A DNA stretch of 64,000 nucleotides from Methylorubrum thiocyanatum (lineage in GTDB: Bacteria > Pseudomonadota > Alphaproteobacteria > Rhizobiales > Beijerinckiaceae): NCBI GenBank assembly GCA_014138645.1, contig JACJIB010000002.1, forward strand, positions 186,001 through 250,000, in the 5' to 3' direction. The notes beneath the pieces were generated by a model. It saw only the letters and a list, made by a program, of their open reading frames with translations. It had not been told where the DNA came from and made no database searches. A program made the position numbers and the translations under genes. Below are positions 15,860-25,066 of this stretch, piece by piece (the first letter of the stretch is position 1; each line of letters begins with the position of its first letter).

Positions 15860-16747
15860 GTGGGCGCGCTCTATTCGTCGAACCTCGATCTCGACCTCGT
15901 CCGCACCTTCGTGACGATCTGCGAAGCCGGTACCTTCGCCCGCGCCGCCGAGCGGGTCGGGCGCACACCCTCGGCGGTCAGCCTTCAGGTGAAGCGGCTT
16001 GAGGAGCGCCTGGGTCGGGCGCTGTTCCTGCGCCAGCCCCGCGCAGTGGTGCCGACCGCCGACGGCGAGGCGCTGCTCGGGCTCGGCCGGCGCCTGCTGG
16101 CCGTGAACGACGAGGTGGTGGCCTTCTTCGATGCGCCGCCGATGGAGGGGCGGGTGCGGTTCGGCGCGCCCAACGATTCCGGCCTGTTCGCCCTGCCGGC
16201 GATGCTGCGCCGCTTCGCCGCCACCCATCCGCAGGTCGAGGTGGATGTCCGGCTCGACGCCAGCCGCCTGCTGGTGGAGGCGGTGGCGCAGGGCGATCTC
16301 GACCTCGTGCTCTATACGGGCCATTGCCCGTCGAACCGCCCGGCGCAGGTCGTCCACTCGCAGGATCTGGTCTGGATCGGCCTGCGCGGCGGCCTCGCCG
16401 AGGCGCGCCGGCCCCTGCCGCTGGCCCTCTGCCAGAGCGGCTGCACGTGGCGGGCGGCGGCGCTCGATGCGCTCGATGGGGCGGGCATCGCCTACCGGAT
16501 CGCCTATACCAGCGAGCATTGCCAGGGGCAGATCGCGGCGGTGGAGGCCGACCTCGCGGTGGCGCCGCTGCCCGCGAGCGTCGCCGGCCCGCCCTTCCAG
16601 CGGATCGCATCCCTGCCGCCGCTCGGCAGCTACGACGTGCTGACGCGCCTGCGCGACGGCGCCGGGCCGGCGGCGCGGGCGCTCGCGGGCCATGTCGCGG
16701 ACAGTTTTCGCGAGGTCCCCGGCCTCGCGAGCCGGCTCTTCGCCTGA
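15860..16747 (+). CDS. LysR-family transcriptional regulator
   Basis: A 295-residue LysR-type regulator with an N-terminal winged helix-turn-helix (LDLVRTFVTICEAGTFARAA, then TPSAVSLQVKRLEERLG) and a C-terminal periplasmic-binding-like effector domain from about residue 90. I chose GTG 15860, which has GGAG seven bases upstream and gives a family-typical length; ATG 15824 would overlap the palindrome at 15816-15832. The divergent gene encodes the DUF1127-like protein, a possible target. The effector is unknown. Its end is only 4 bases from the end of the convergent dehydrogenase gene. Confidence 0.88.
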   Translation: MGALYSSNLDLDLVRTFVTICEAGTFARAAERVGRTPSAVSLQVKRLEERLGRALFLRQPRAVVPTADGEALLGLGRRLLAVNDEVVAFFDAPPMEGRVRFGAPNDSGLFALPAMLRRFAATHPQVEVDVRLDASRLLVEAVAQGDLDLVLYTGHCPSNRPAQVVHSQDLVWIGLRGGLAEARRPLPLALCQSGCTWRAAALDALDGAGIAYRIAYTSEHCQGQIAAVEADLAVAPLPASVAGPPFQRIASLPPLGSYDVLTRLRDGAGPAARALAGHVADSFREVPGLASRLFA

Positions 16748-16751
16748 CCCG

Positions 16752-17774
16752 TCAGAGCGTCACGAGGATCTTCCCGAACACCTTTCGCGATTCCAGGCGC
16801 TCCAGGCCCTGGGCGAAGTCGGCGAGCGGCAGCACCGTATCGATGACGGGCGTGAGGCCCTCGGCCATCTTGTCGAGGCTCTCGCGCATGTTGGCGATGC
16901 GGCAGCCGAACGAGCCGGTGATGCGGTATTGCTGCTGGAACAGCTGCATCAGGTTCATCTGAACCGAGACGCCCGAGGTCGAGCCGCAGGTGACGAGCCG
17001 CCCGCCCCGCTTCAGGCAGAGAAGCGAGCCGTTCCACGTCTCGGGCCCGACATGCTCGAACACCACGTCCACGCCCTTGCGCTTGGTCAGGCGGCGAACC
17101 TCGCCCTCGAAGCGCTCCTCGCGGTAGTTGATGACGTGGTCCGCGCCGAGCGCCCGCGCCTTCTCGCCCTTCGCGTCGTCGCCCACCGTGGTGTAGACGG
17201 TGCAGCCGATCGCCTTGGCCATCTTGATCGCCGCCGTGCCGATGCCCGAGCCGCCGGCCTGGATGAGGATCGACTCGCCGGGCTCCAGCCGCGCATTGTC
17301 GAACAGCATGTGCTGGACCGTGCCGAAGGCGATGCCGGCGCAGGCCGCCTGGACGTGGTCGACGCCCCCCGGCACCTTCACCACGAGGCGGGCCGGCAGG
17401 TTCACCCGCTCGCGGGCGAAGCCGTCGAGATGGAAGCCCATCACGCCCGAGACGTCCTCGCACAGGTTGTCGCGTCCCTCCCGGCAGGCACGGCATCGTC
17501 CGCAGGTCAGCGCGCCGTAGGGCACGACCGGATCGCCGACGGAGAGCCCCTCGACGCCCTCGCCGACGGCCGCGATCTCGCCCGCCGCCTCGGCGCCGAC
17601 GGTGAGCGGCAGCTTGCGCTTGGCGAACGCCATTCCGCGAAACCCCCACACGTCGATGAAGTTGAGGCCGACCGCGCGCACCCGGATCTGCACTTCGCCC
17701 GGGCCCGGGGCGGGGGGCGGCTCGACCTCGGTGAGGCGCAGGTCGCGGTCGCCGAAGAGCTGGAGGGCTTGCAT
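16752..17774 (-). CDS. zinc-binding medium-chain dehydrogenase, probably the lipid A acyl-cluster Adh
   Basis: A 340-residue MDR-superfamily enzyme. It shows the structural zinc cluster CGRCRACREGRDNLC, the NAD(P)-binding QAGGSGIGTAAIKMAK and the C-terminal RKVFGKILVTL. From memory the whole sequence, including DVWGFRGMAFAKRK and GFHLDGFA, follows the alcohol dehydrogenase encoded next to acpXL-fabZ-fabF2-fabF1 and lpxXL in rhizobia. Here it lies about 4 kb from that set, on the same strand, separated by the hybrid kinase and a small gene. Its exact reaction in very-long-chain hydroxy acid synthesis is not established. The ATG at 17774 gives a normal N-terminus, though the ribosome-binding site is weak. 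Confidence 0.8.
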   Translation of the reverse strand: MQALQLFGDRDLRLTEVEPPPAPGPGEVQIRVRAVGLNFIDVWGFRGMAFAKRKLPLTVGAEAAGEIAAVGEGVEGLSVGDPVVPYGALTCGRCRACREGRDNLCEDVSGVMGFHLDGFARERVNLPARLVVKVPGGVDHVQAACAGIAFGTVQHMLFDNARLEPGESILIQAGGSGIGTAAIKMAKAIGCTVYTTVGDDAKGEKARALGADHVINYREERFEGEVRRLTKRKGVDVVFEHVGPETWNGSLLCLKRGGRLVTCGSTSGVSVQMNLMQLFQQQYRITGSFGCRIANMRESLDKMAEGLTPVIDTVLPLADFAQGLERLESRKVFGKILVTL

Positions 17775-18061
17775 CAGGAGTGATCTCGTCCGCGGAAGGA
17801 AGGAGCCCGATCGTCCCGGATGGCTTCCGGCCGGGCAGGCTGGGACCTCCGTATCGCGAAACGGCCGGGCCGTGGAAGGCTGTGACCGAAGGGCCCTATC
17901 GAACTGGGGACAGGCAACCCGGCGGGTGCTCCTCTCGCGCTGCGACGACCTTTCGCGTTCGACCCTACCCCGGTCTTTCCGATACTGTGCCAGACCTGCA
18001 AAGAACGATGGGGTGACTTTTTCCTGCAGTCGTGTCTATGCGGCGGTAGGTGCGAAAAGAA

Positions 18062-21000
18062 ATGACAGATTGGCCGCGCGGCGAAGGCATGGCGAAGCAG
18101 ATCCGTGTCCATGACTGGGCACGGACGCCGCTCGGGCCAATCGAGGATTGGTCGCAGGGCTTGAAGACGGTCGTCGAGCTGATGCTCGGCTCACCCCTGC
18201 TGGCTGCCATCGCTTGGGGGCCAGACCTAACCGTGCTCTACAACGACGGATTCGAGGCCATCAACGCCGCCCGAGTCCACGCTCCGCTGGGACGGCCCTT
18301 CAGTGATGTCTGGCCGACGGCGGAGGGCGAGGAGATCGCCCGGCAGCTCCGCCGTGGGGAGGCGCGACACACGATCGACCGTTTCTGGCAATTGCCCGCG
18401 CGGCCGGAGCGGCCCTTCGGCTGGTTCACGTTGAGCTGGACGCCTATTCGGGACGAGGCTGGCGGCGTCCTCGGCGCCTATCTCTCGACAATCGAGACGA
18501 CCGACCGGATCCTAGCCGAGCGTGCCCTGCGGGAGCGCGAGGAGCAGCAGGCCTTCGTGCTCGGCCTCAGCGACGCGCTGCGTCCCCTCGCCGATCCGCT
18601 CGAAGTCCAGGCCGTCGCCTGCCGGCTTCTGGGCGAACACCTTCAGGCGGATTACACCTACTACCTCGACCTGTACGAGGCCGAGGGCTTCGCGGTCATC
18701 GCACAGGACTTCGCACGCGCCGGTCTTCCCTCGCGGGCGGGGTCATATCCGCTCGATCTCGTCGACTGGGCAATACCCCATCATGAGCAGGGCCAGCCGA
18801 TCGCGATCACCGATGTGCGGACGTCGCCTATGGTCCCGGACCACTGCCGGGAAAGGGTGCTGGCCGACCGGGTCGTGAGCCTGCTCGGCATTCCGCTGCT
18901 GAAGGAGGGCCGCCTCGTCGGTGCGCTCGCCGTCTCCATGACGACACCGCGGGAATGGACCCCTGCGGAGATCACGCTGGCCACCGAGATCGGCGAGCGC
19001 ACCTGGGCGACGATGGAGCGGGCCCGTGCGGAGAAGACGGCGCGCGAGGCCGACATCCGCCTGCGCACCATGGCCGATGCGGCCCCGGTCCTGATCTGGG
19101 ACGTGCATTCGAGCGGCACGATCTTCGTCAACGACCACTATCTCGACTTCTTCGGTGTCGCCTCCGATGCCGTCGGAGCGCATGTCTGGGAGAGGTTCCT
19201 GCATCCCGAGGATGCCGAACGGCACCTGGCCGTCTTCCGGGAGGCGTTCAGGCAGCGCCGATCGTTCACCGACGAGGCCCGGCTCCGCCGCGCCGACGGG
19301 CAGTATCGCTGGCTGAGCAGCTCCGGCCGGCCGTTGGAGGACGGCCGCTTCGTCGGCGTCTCGATCGATGTCACCGAACGCCGCCTCGCCGAAGAGCGCG
19401 TCAGGCGCAACAACGCCGTCCTCCAGGCGATCAACCTCATCTTCAGCGAGACGCTGGGCGCCTCCTCGGAGGAGGAACTGGCGCGCATCTCCCTCGATGT
19501 CGCCGAGGAACTGACCGGCAGCGCCATCGGCTTCATGGGCGAGATCGACGCGGCGACCGGGCGCCTCGACGGCCTGTTCTTCAGCGACCGGAGCCGGGCC
19601 CGCCACGCCGCGCGAGCGCCGGAAGGGGGGAGCAGCCTGCCGCTGGACGCGCTGTCGCTGGAACTCGCGGTCAACGGCATCTACGGGCGCGTGCTGCAGG
19701 ACGGCGCGGGCTTCATCGTCAACGATCCCGTCCCACATCCGAACCGCAGCGGTGCCTCGCTCGCCCACGTGCCGCTGACGGCCTTCCTCGGCGTGCCGCT
19801 GAAGCAGGGTGACCGGACGCGGGGCCTGATCGGGCTCGGCAACCGCGAGGGTGGCTACCGGCCGGAGGATCTGGAGGCCGCGGAGGCGCTGGCACCCGCG
19901 ATCTGGCACGCCCTGCGGGCCAAGCGCGCCGAGTTGCGCCTGCGCGAGAGCGAGGAGCGGTTCCGGCAATTCGCCGAGGCGTCCTCCGACGTCCTCTGGA
20001 TCCGCGACGCGGAGACGCTCAAGATGGAGTTCGTCAGCCCGGCGCTGCGGACGGTCTATGGCCTCGAAACGGACGTGCTCGGAAGCGACGTCCAGCGATG
20101 GGCCGGCCACATGCTGCCGGAGGATCGCGGGCGCGCCCTGCAGAACCTACAACGGGTTGCCGCCGGTCAATCGCTGCTGAACGAGTTCCGCATCAAGCGC
20201 CCGAGCGACGGGGCCTTCCGCTGGATCCGCAGCACGCTGTTCCCCCTGCGCGACGAGCAGGGCCGTGTGCGGCGCATCGGTGGCCTCTCCTCCGACATGA
20301 CCGAGGCCAAGCTGCTGACCGGGCATCAGGCCGTGCTCATGGCCGAGTTGCAGCACAGGGTGCGCAACATCATGGCGGTGACCCGCTCGATCGTCGCCCG
20401 CACCGGCGAGCGGGCGGAGAGCGTGTCCGAGTACGCGTCCCTCGTCGGAGGGCGGCTCCTGACGCTGGCCCGCGTTCAGGCGCTGCTGACCCGCTCCGCC
20501 AATGCCGGCGTGCCCGTGGCCACTATCGTCCACGACGAGATCGATGCCCAAGCCCTGCGCGAGGACCAGTACGACCTGTCCGGACCCGAGGTCGAGCTGT
20601 CGCCGAAGGCGGCGGAGATCCTGACGCTCGCGGTCCACGAACTGGCGACCAACGCCCTGAAATACGGGGCGCTATCGGTGCCGGAGGGCCGGGTGCGGGT
20701 GCGCTGGACCTTGTTCGACAAGCGCGGCGAGTCGTGGCTCGGCTTCGATTGGGCGGAGGATGGTGTGCCGGGCGCGGAGACCCGCAACGACGATCGAACC
20801 GAGCATCCCTCGATGACGCGCCGCGGCTTCGGCCGTGAACTGATCGAGGGGCGTCTGCCTTACGAACTGGGTGGACGCGGCCGCCTGGAAATCGGCCCGG
20901 AGGGCGCGCGTTGCCGCCTCGAGTTTCCGCTGCGCGACGGGGCCAGCATCCTGGAGACCGATGCCCCGCAGCGCGCGACCGTATCCGGAGGAGCGCTCGA

Positions 21001-21379
21001 CATGACCGGTGAAGCAGACCTGAGCGGCCACCGCATCCTCGTTGTGGAGGACGACTACTATCTCGCCACCGACACGGCGCGTGCCCTTCAGGGGGCGGGA
21101 GCGGAAGTCATCGGTCCCTGCCCGAGCGAGGAGGCGGCCCGCGACGCCCTCGAAGAGGGAGCGCCCGCAGCTGCGCTGGTGGACATCAACCTGGGCTCGG
21201 GGCCGTCCTTCGCCCTGGCGGCGCTGCTGCGGGAGCGCGGCGTGCCGTTCGTGTTCATCACGGGCTACGACGAGGGTGTGATCCCGCCGGATTTCGCCGA
21301 TGTCGAACGCCTGCAGAAGCCGGTCGAGCTGAAGCGGGTCGTTCAATTCGTCGCCGAGACGCTGCTGCCGCCGAGTTAG
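18062..21379 (+). CDS. multi-domain PAS/GAF hybrid histidine kinase (HWE) with receiver
   Basis: A 1105-residue soluble sensor. In order: an N-terminal PAS-like domain (about 15-150), GAF (160-330), PAS (335-450, ending TDVTER-type SIDVTERR), GAF (460-625), PAS (635-755), an HWE kinase core with His765 in ELQHRVRN and HELATNALKYG, and a C-terminal receiver (about 985-1100) with phosphoacceptor Asp1041 in ALVDINLG. A kinase with its own receiver suggests a phosphorelay or self-limiting output; no membrane segment is visible. The ATG at 18062 was chosen over GTG 18050; neither has a strong ribosome-binding site. It interrupts, on the opposite strand, what looks like a split lipid A gene set. 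Confidence 0.9.
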   Translation: MTDWPRGEGMAKQIRVHDWARTPLGPIEDWSQGLKTVVELMLGSPLLAAIAWGPDLTVLYNDGFEAINAARVHAPLGRPFSDVWPTAEGEEIARQLRRGEARHTIDRFWQLPARPERPFGWFTLSWTPIRDEAGGVLGAYLSTIETTDRILAERALREREEQQAFVLGLSDALRPLADPLEVQAVACRLLGEHLQADYTYYLDLYEAEGFAVIAQDFARAGLPSRAGSYPLDLVDWAIPHHEQGQPIAITDVRTSPMVPDHCRERVLADRVVSLLGIPLLKEGRLVGALAVSMTTPREWTPAEITLATEIGERTWATMERARAEKTAREADIRLRTMADAAPVLIWDVHSSGTIFVNDHYLDFFGVASDAVGAHVWERFLHPEDAERHLAVFREAFRQRRSFTDEARLRRADGQYRWLSSSGRPLEDGRFVGVSIDVTERRLAEERVRRNNAVLQAINLIFSETLGASSEEELARISLDVAEELTGSAIGFMGEIDAATGRLDGLFFSDRSRARHAARAPEGGSSLPLDALSLELAVNGIYGRVLQDGAGFIVNDPVPHPNRSGASLAHVPLTAFLGVPLKQGDRTRGLIGLGNREGGYRPEDLEAAEALAPAIWHALRAKRAELRLRESEERFRQFAEASSDVLWIRDAETLKMEFVSPALRTVYGLETDVLGSDVQRWAGHMLPEDRGRALQNLQRVAAGQSLLNEFRIKRPSDGAFRWIRSTLFPLRDEQGRVRRIGGLSSDMTEAKLLTGHQAVLMAELQHRVRNIMAVTRSIVARTGERAESVSEYASLVGGRLLTLARVQALLTRSANAGVPVATIVHDEIDAQALREDQYDLSGPEVELSPKAAEILTLAVHELATNALKYGALSVPEGRVRVRWTLFDKRGESWLGFDWAEDGVPGAETRNDDRTEHPSMTRRGFGRELIEGRLPYELGGRGRLEIGPEGARCRLEFPLRDGASILETDAPQRATVSGGALDMTGEADLSGHRILVVEDDYYLATDTARALQGAGAEVIGPCPSEEAARDALEEGAPAAALVDINLGSGPSFALAALLRERGVPFVFITGYDEGVIPPDFADVERLQKPVELKRVVQFVAETLLPPS

Positions 21380-21441
21380 CACCTCGCCCGAACGGTGGAG
21401 TCGGGCTTTCAGGACGATGCACGATCGACGACAAAAGCCGT

Positions 21442-21726
21442 TCAATCCGGCGTCAGGTAGCGCCGCCGGGCCCAGCCGAGGGTACGCTCGAACCTGACTC
21501 GGCACCATGTGAGCCCGCTCGGCGTCGCATTGGTGCAGCCGAAGCCGAGCACCCGGCGTCCGGCCGGGATCTGCCCGAGAGCCGGCGCACCCGCATCCGG
21601 CGCCTCGCGGATCGTCAGGCTGTCGTCCCGCGGCAGGCCCTCGACCCGGAAGGTCTCGGCGCCCCGCGCGGACACGCCCCCGGCAAGCAGCAGGGCGACG
21701 GCGAGGGCGGGCAGGCAGCGGGGCAT
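21442..21726 (-). CDS. small secreted SH3-like domain protein
   Basis: A 94-residue exported protein with a signal peptide (residues 1-22) and one bacterial SH3-like domain (SLTIREAPDAGAPALGQIPAG, ending LGWARRRYLTPD). Two cysteines (GFGCTN and TWCRVRF) probably form a disulfide. SH3-like domains of this kind often bind cell-wall peptides. It starts 12 bases after the stop of the fabG-like gene, so it may be the last gene of the acpXL operon, although a wall-binding role does not obviously belong there. Confidence 0.75.
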   Translation of the reverse strand: MPRCLPALAVALLLAGGVSARGAETFRVEGLPRDDSLTIREAPDAGAPALGQIPAGRRVLGFGCTNATPSGLTWCRVRFERTLGWARRRYLTPD

Positions 21727-21737
21727 GGCGGACCGCG

Positions 21738-22499
21738 TCAGGTGCGATGGATGCCCATCATTGCGGTCAGGCCGCCGTCGACGGGGAGAACCGCGCCGGT
21801 GATGTAGGCCCCGCCCTCCCCGATCAGGAAGGCGGCCATCGCCGCGACCTCCTCCGGCCGCGCGAACCGGCCGAGCGGGATCTGGCGCTCGATGCCCTCG
21901 CGGTGGCTGGCATAGGCCGCCAGCATCTCGGTGTCGATGAAGCCGGGCGCGATGACGTTGACCGTCACCCCGCGCTTGGCCGATTCGACGGCCAGCGTCC
22001 GGCAATAGGCGATTAGGGCGCCCTTGGTCGCCGCATAGGCCGCGTTGCCGGCATTGGCCTGGAGCGCGGCCACCGAGCCGATGGCGACGATGCGGCCCGA
22101 CCGCGCCCGGATCATCCCGCGCACCAGCGCCTTGGCGATCCGGGTCATCGACCAGAAGTTCACCTGCATCGCTGCCTCGGCCCGCTCGCGGTCGAGCATG
22201 GCCGCGAGCGCATCCGCCGACTGGCCGGCATTGTGGACGTAGCCGTAGAAACCTTGCCCCTCGATCGTTTCGCAGAATGCTTCAATCGCGTCGCGGTCCG
22301 ACAGGTCGAGGGCGTGGGCGGTGACGCGCGCCTCTCCATGCGTCCGCACCAGCTCGTCGGCGAGCGCCCCGGCGCGCTCCGGCGAGGAGCGGTAGGTGAA
22401 GGTCACGTCGTAACCGGCGGATGCCAGGGCGCGAACAGTCGCCGCGCCGAGCCCGGAGGCGCCGCCGACGACGAGGACGGATTTCCTCTCCTCACTCAT
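21738..22499 (-). CDS. FabG-like 3-oxoacyl-ACP reductase (SDR)
   Basis: A 253-residue short-chain dehydrogenase. The nucleotide-binding motif is VVGGASGLGAAT, and the catalytic Ser, Tyr and Lys are in IGSVAAL and AAYAATKGAL. The C-terminal YITGAVLPVDGGL is typical of 3-ketoacyl-ACP reductases, which reduce 3-oxoacyl-ACP with NADPH. Its ATG overlaps the stop of the ketosynthase gene before it (ATGA), so it belongs to the acpXL operon and most likely reduces the growing very-long acyl chain. In the rhizobial cluster I recall an Adh gene in this position. Confidence 0.88.
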   Translation of the reverse strand: MSEERKSVLVVGGASGLGAATVRALASAGYDVTFTYRSSPERAGALADELVRTHGEARVTAHALDLSDRDAIEAFCETIEGQGFYGYVHNAGQSADALAAMLDRERAEAAMQVNFWSMTRIAKALVRGMIRARSGRIVAIGSVAALQANAGNAAYAATKGALIAYCRTLAVESAKRGVTVNVIAPGFIDTEMLAAYASHREGIERQIPLGRFARPEEVAAMAAFLIGEGGAYITGAVLPVDGGLTAMMGIHRT

Positions 22500-23782
22500 G
22501 CGGGCTCGTCTCCGAGGACGAGGCAGGTGTTCTGCCCGCCGAAGCCGAAGGAATTCGACAGCACCCGCGCGACGCGGGCGTCGCGGGCGGTCCCCACCAC
22601 GTCGAGCAGCAGCGCCGGGTCGGGCAGAGCGTAGTTGATCGTCGGCGGGATGCGCCCGTGCCGGATCGTCAGCAGCGAAACCACCGCTTCGATGGCCCCG
22701 GCCGCGGTGAGCGTATGGCCGATCATCGACTTGTTGGAGGAGATCGGCAGGCTCCCGATCCGCTCGCCGAACACCGCCGAGCAGCCGAGCGCCTCCATCT
22801 TGTCGTTCTCCGGCGTCGAGGTGCCGTGCGCGTTGACATGGTCGATCGCCTCGGGCGCGACGCCCGCATCGTCCAGCGCCGCGCGCATCGCCGCGATGAC
22901 CGGTGCGCCGTCCGGGCTGGAGCGGGTGCGATGGAAGCCGTCGCCCTTCTCGCCGCAGCCGAGCACGTAGCCGAGGATTTTCGCCCCCCGCGACCTGGCG
23001 GATTCGGCGCTTTCCAAGACCAGGGCGGCGGCGCCCTCGCCCATGACGAAGCCGTCGCGATTCTTCGAGAACGGCTTCGAGGCCCCCTCCGGCGGGTCGT
23101 TCTGGGTCGAGAGCGCCGAGAGCAGCGAGAAGCGGATCAGCGATTCCGGGTTCACCGAGCCGTCGGTGCCGATGCACAGCGCGGCGTCCATCTCGCCCCG
23201 GCGGATCGCCTCGACGCCGAGTTGGATCGCGGTGGCGCCCGACGAGCAGGCGGTGGAAAGCGAGATCGGCGAGCCGCGGGTGCCGAAGCGGTCGGCGAGC
23301 CGGTCGGCCACCGTGCCGAAGATGAACAGGTCGTGCCACGCGTCGAAGCGGCGGGTCGCGGCGGCCTGCTGGAGGCCGGCATAGGTCACCGCCTCCGGCT
23401 CGCCCGCGGCCTCCGCCAGCGCCTGGCGCTGCGGCCATTCCATCTCGACCGGCGGCACCGCCACGAACAGCCCGCCGGGAAAGCCCGCGCCGATCCCGGC
23501 CTGGGTCACGGCCTCCTCCGCCGCCACCATGGCGAAGCGCTCCGACAGGAGCGGCGCCACCAGCGGGTCGGTGTCGAGGAAATCGACGGTGCCGGCGATC
23601 CGGGTCCGCAGGCCCTCGGTGGGGAAGCGGGAGATGGCGCGGATGCCGGAGCGGCCGGCGGTCAGCGCGTCCCAGTTCTCGGCGACGCCGCGGCCGAGCG
23701 AGGTGACGATGCCGAGACCTGTCACCGCGACGAGCGGACGTCCCTGGGCGTCGTGGGTGGAGGAGGAGCGCGGTTCTGCCAT
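22496..23782 (-). CDS. beta-ketoacyl-ACP synthase (FabF1-like, lipid A very-long-chain acid)
   Basis: A 428-residue condensing enzyme with the full catalytic triad: Cys179 in STACSSG, one His in NAHGTSTP and another in NKSMIGHTLTAAG. It joins malonyl-ACP to an acyl primer. By position and context it corresponds to FabF1 of the acpXL-fabZ-fabF2-fabF1 set, which elongates chains to about C28 for the secondary acyl group of lipid A. It is the only catalytically complete ketosynthase of the operon. It starts about 120 bases after the FabF2 gene, past a strong hairpin, and overlaps the reductase gene by 4 bases. Confidence 0.88.
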   Translation of the reverse strand: MAEPRSSSTHDAQGRPLVAVTGLGIVTSLGRGVAENWDALTAGRSGIRAISRFPTEGLRTRIAGTVDFLDTDPLVAPLLSERFAMVAAEEAVTQAGIGAGFPGGLFVAVPPVEMEWPQRQALAEAAGEPEAVTYAGLQQAAATRRFDAWHDLFIFGTVADRLADRFGTRGSPISLSTACSSGATAIQLGVEAIRRGEMDAALCIGTDGSVNPESLIRFSLLSALSTQNDPPEGASKPFSKNRDGFVMGEGAAALVLESAESARSRGAKILGYVLGCGEKGDGFHRTRSSPDGAPVIAAMRAALDDAGVAPEAIDHVNAHGTSTPENDKMEALGCSAVFGERIGSLPISSNKSMIGHTLTAAGAIEAVVSLLTIRHGRIPPTINYALPDPALLLDVVGTARDARVARVLSNSFGFGGQNTCLVLGDEPA

Positions 23783-23866
23783 CGGGGCCTCAGACCATCT
23801 TCTCGGCCGGCCCGCATCCGGACCGCCGCGACGGCGATCTCCGGACCGGCAGCCTCATTCCTGCAT

Positions 23867-23901
23867 CCTCCCGATGAAGCGGTGACCGCTTCATCGGGAG
23901 G
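23867..23901 (-). other. perfect 16-bp hairpin between fabF2 and fabF1
   Basis: CCTCCCGATGAAGCGG and its exact complement pair across a 3-base loop. The hairpin begins four bases after the fabF2 stop, inside an operon and without a T tract. It could protect or process the mRNA, attenuate fabF1, or be a repeat element. Confidence 0.6.
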
Positions 23902-23905
23902 CGCA

Positions 23906-25066
23906 CTAGACCTTTACGACCCGGATCACGCCCTCGCCGCGGCGGTGGCCGACGGAGGTGACCGCCACCTCGCGCGCCGAGCCGACCGCGCAGAGCGCTG
24001 CCGCCAGAGCCGCGCCGAACGGGGCCGCGACCTCCATCGGGTGGCCCACCACGTCGCCCGTGGCGCGGATGCCCGCGCCCGGCAGCGCCGCGTGGATCCC
24101 GGCGATCTCCTCCGCGGCGAGATCGGATAGGCCGGTGGCGCCGGAGAGCACCACGTCCGGCCGCTCGACCCCGGCCTCGCCGATGAGCCGGGTCAGGCTC
24201 GCCTGGACGCTTCCCGGCGCGCGGGCCACCCGGTCGTTGGCCACCGGCATCAGCCGGGCCAGCGCCCGGGCGCCGCGGGCGGCGGCATGCTCGGCCGCTT
24301 CCAGAACGAGGAAGGCGGCGGCGCTGCCGAGCACGAAGCCGCCATTGCCGTCGCCTCCGCGTTCGAAGACCGGGCGGTAGGCCGGTTTCAGCAGGAAGCC
24401 GCCCATCTCGTGGATGACCATCACGTCCGGACGCTCGGCGTTGTAGGAGCCGCCGACCATCATGGTCTCGACCTGACCCGAGGCGATCCGGGCATGGGCG
24501 ATGCGCAGGGCATCGACGCCGCTCGACTCCTCGCCCATGAAGGTGCGCGAGGCCCCCGTGACGCCGTGGACGATGCTGATATTGCCCGCGAGCAGATTCG
24601 AGAGCTGCGCCAGGAACAGGGTCGGCCGCAGGTCGTTCAGCAGCCGCTCGTTGAGGAAGGCGCCGGCCTCGTTCGTCCCGCGCAGGCCCGTGAGGATCGC
24701 CCCGTCGACGGCGTAGTCGCGCTCGCCGCCGCCCGCGGCCACCACGAGCGGGAGCGCCGACTTGAAGCCCGCATCGTCCTTCACGCCGGCCGAATCGAGG
24801 GCGAGCCCGGCGGCGTAGACCCCGAGCCGCTGCCACCCCTCCATCTGGCGCTGATCCGACTTCTTCGGGATCTGCGCGTCAAGGGCGAGCGGCGCGACCG
24901 GGTGCACCGGATAAGGCGCGAAGGTCTCGGCATCCGTGCGCGGCGGCGCGTGGGAGGCGAAGGCGCTCAGATGCGCCTCGATGCCCTCGCCGGCGCAGGA
25001 GACGAGGCCGATCCCGGTGACGACGACGTCACGGGCCTGGACGTCACGGGCCTGCGGACGGCTCAC
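23906..25066 (-). CDS. FabF2-like ketosynthase homologue lacking the catalytic Cys
   Basis: A 386-residue ketosynthase-fold protein. Where active enzymes have the Cys motif (TACSSG), this reads GVTGASRTFMGEESSGVD, without Cys, and the NAHGTST motif reads SGATGLSD, without His. Only the last GH is retained (GDVVGHPMEVA). It therefore cannot condense by itself and resembles a chain-length factor that pairs with the complete FabF1. By position it is FabF2 of the acpXL set. GTG 25066 overlaps the fabZ stop (GTGA). The pairing is an inference; the residue changes are directly visible. Confidence 0.8.
   Translation of the reverse strand: MSRPQARDVQARDVVVTGIGLVSCAGEGIEAHLSAFASHAPPRTDAETFAPYPVHPVAPLALDAQIPKKSDQRQMEGWQRLGVYAAGLALDSAGVKDDAGFKSALPLVVAAGGGERDYAVDGAILTGLRGTNEAGAFLNERLLNDLRPTLFLAQLSNLLAGNISIVHGVTGASRTFMGEESSGVDALRIAHARIASGQVETMMVGGSYNAERPDVMVIHEMGGFLLKPAYRPVFERGGDGNGGFVLGSAAAFLVLEAAEHAAARGARALARLMPVANDRVARAPGSVQASLTRLIGEAGVERPDVVLSGATGLSDLAAEEIAGIHAALPGAGIRATGDVVGHPMEVAAPFGAALAAALCAVGSAREVAVTSVGHRRGEGVIRVVKV

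Noticed and set aside
17775..18061. Short + strand frame before the hybrid kinase (17780-18016)
   Set aside because: No ribosome-binding site and composition unlike protein; most likely the kinase promoter region.
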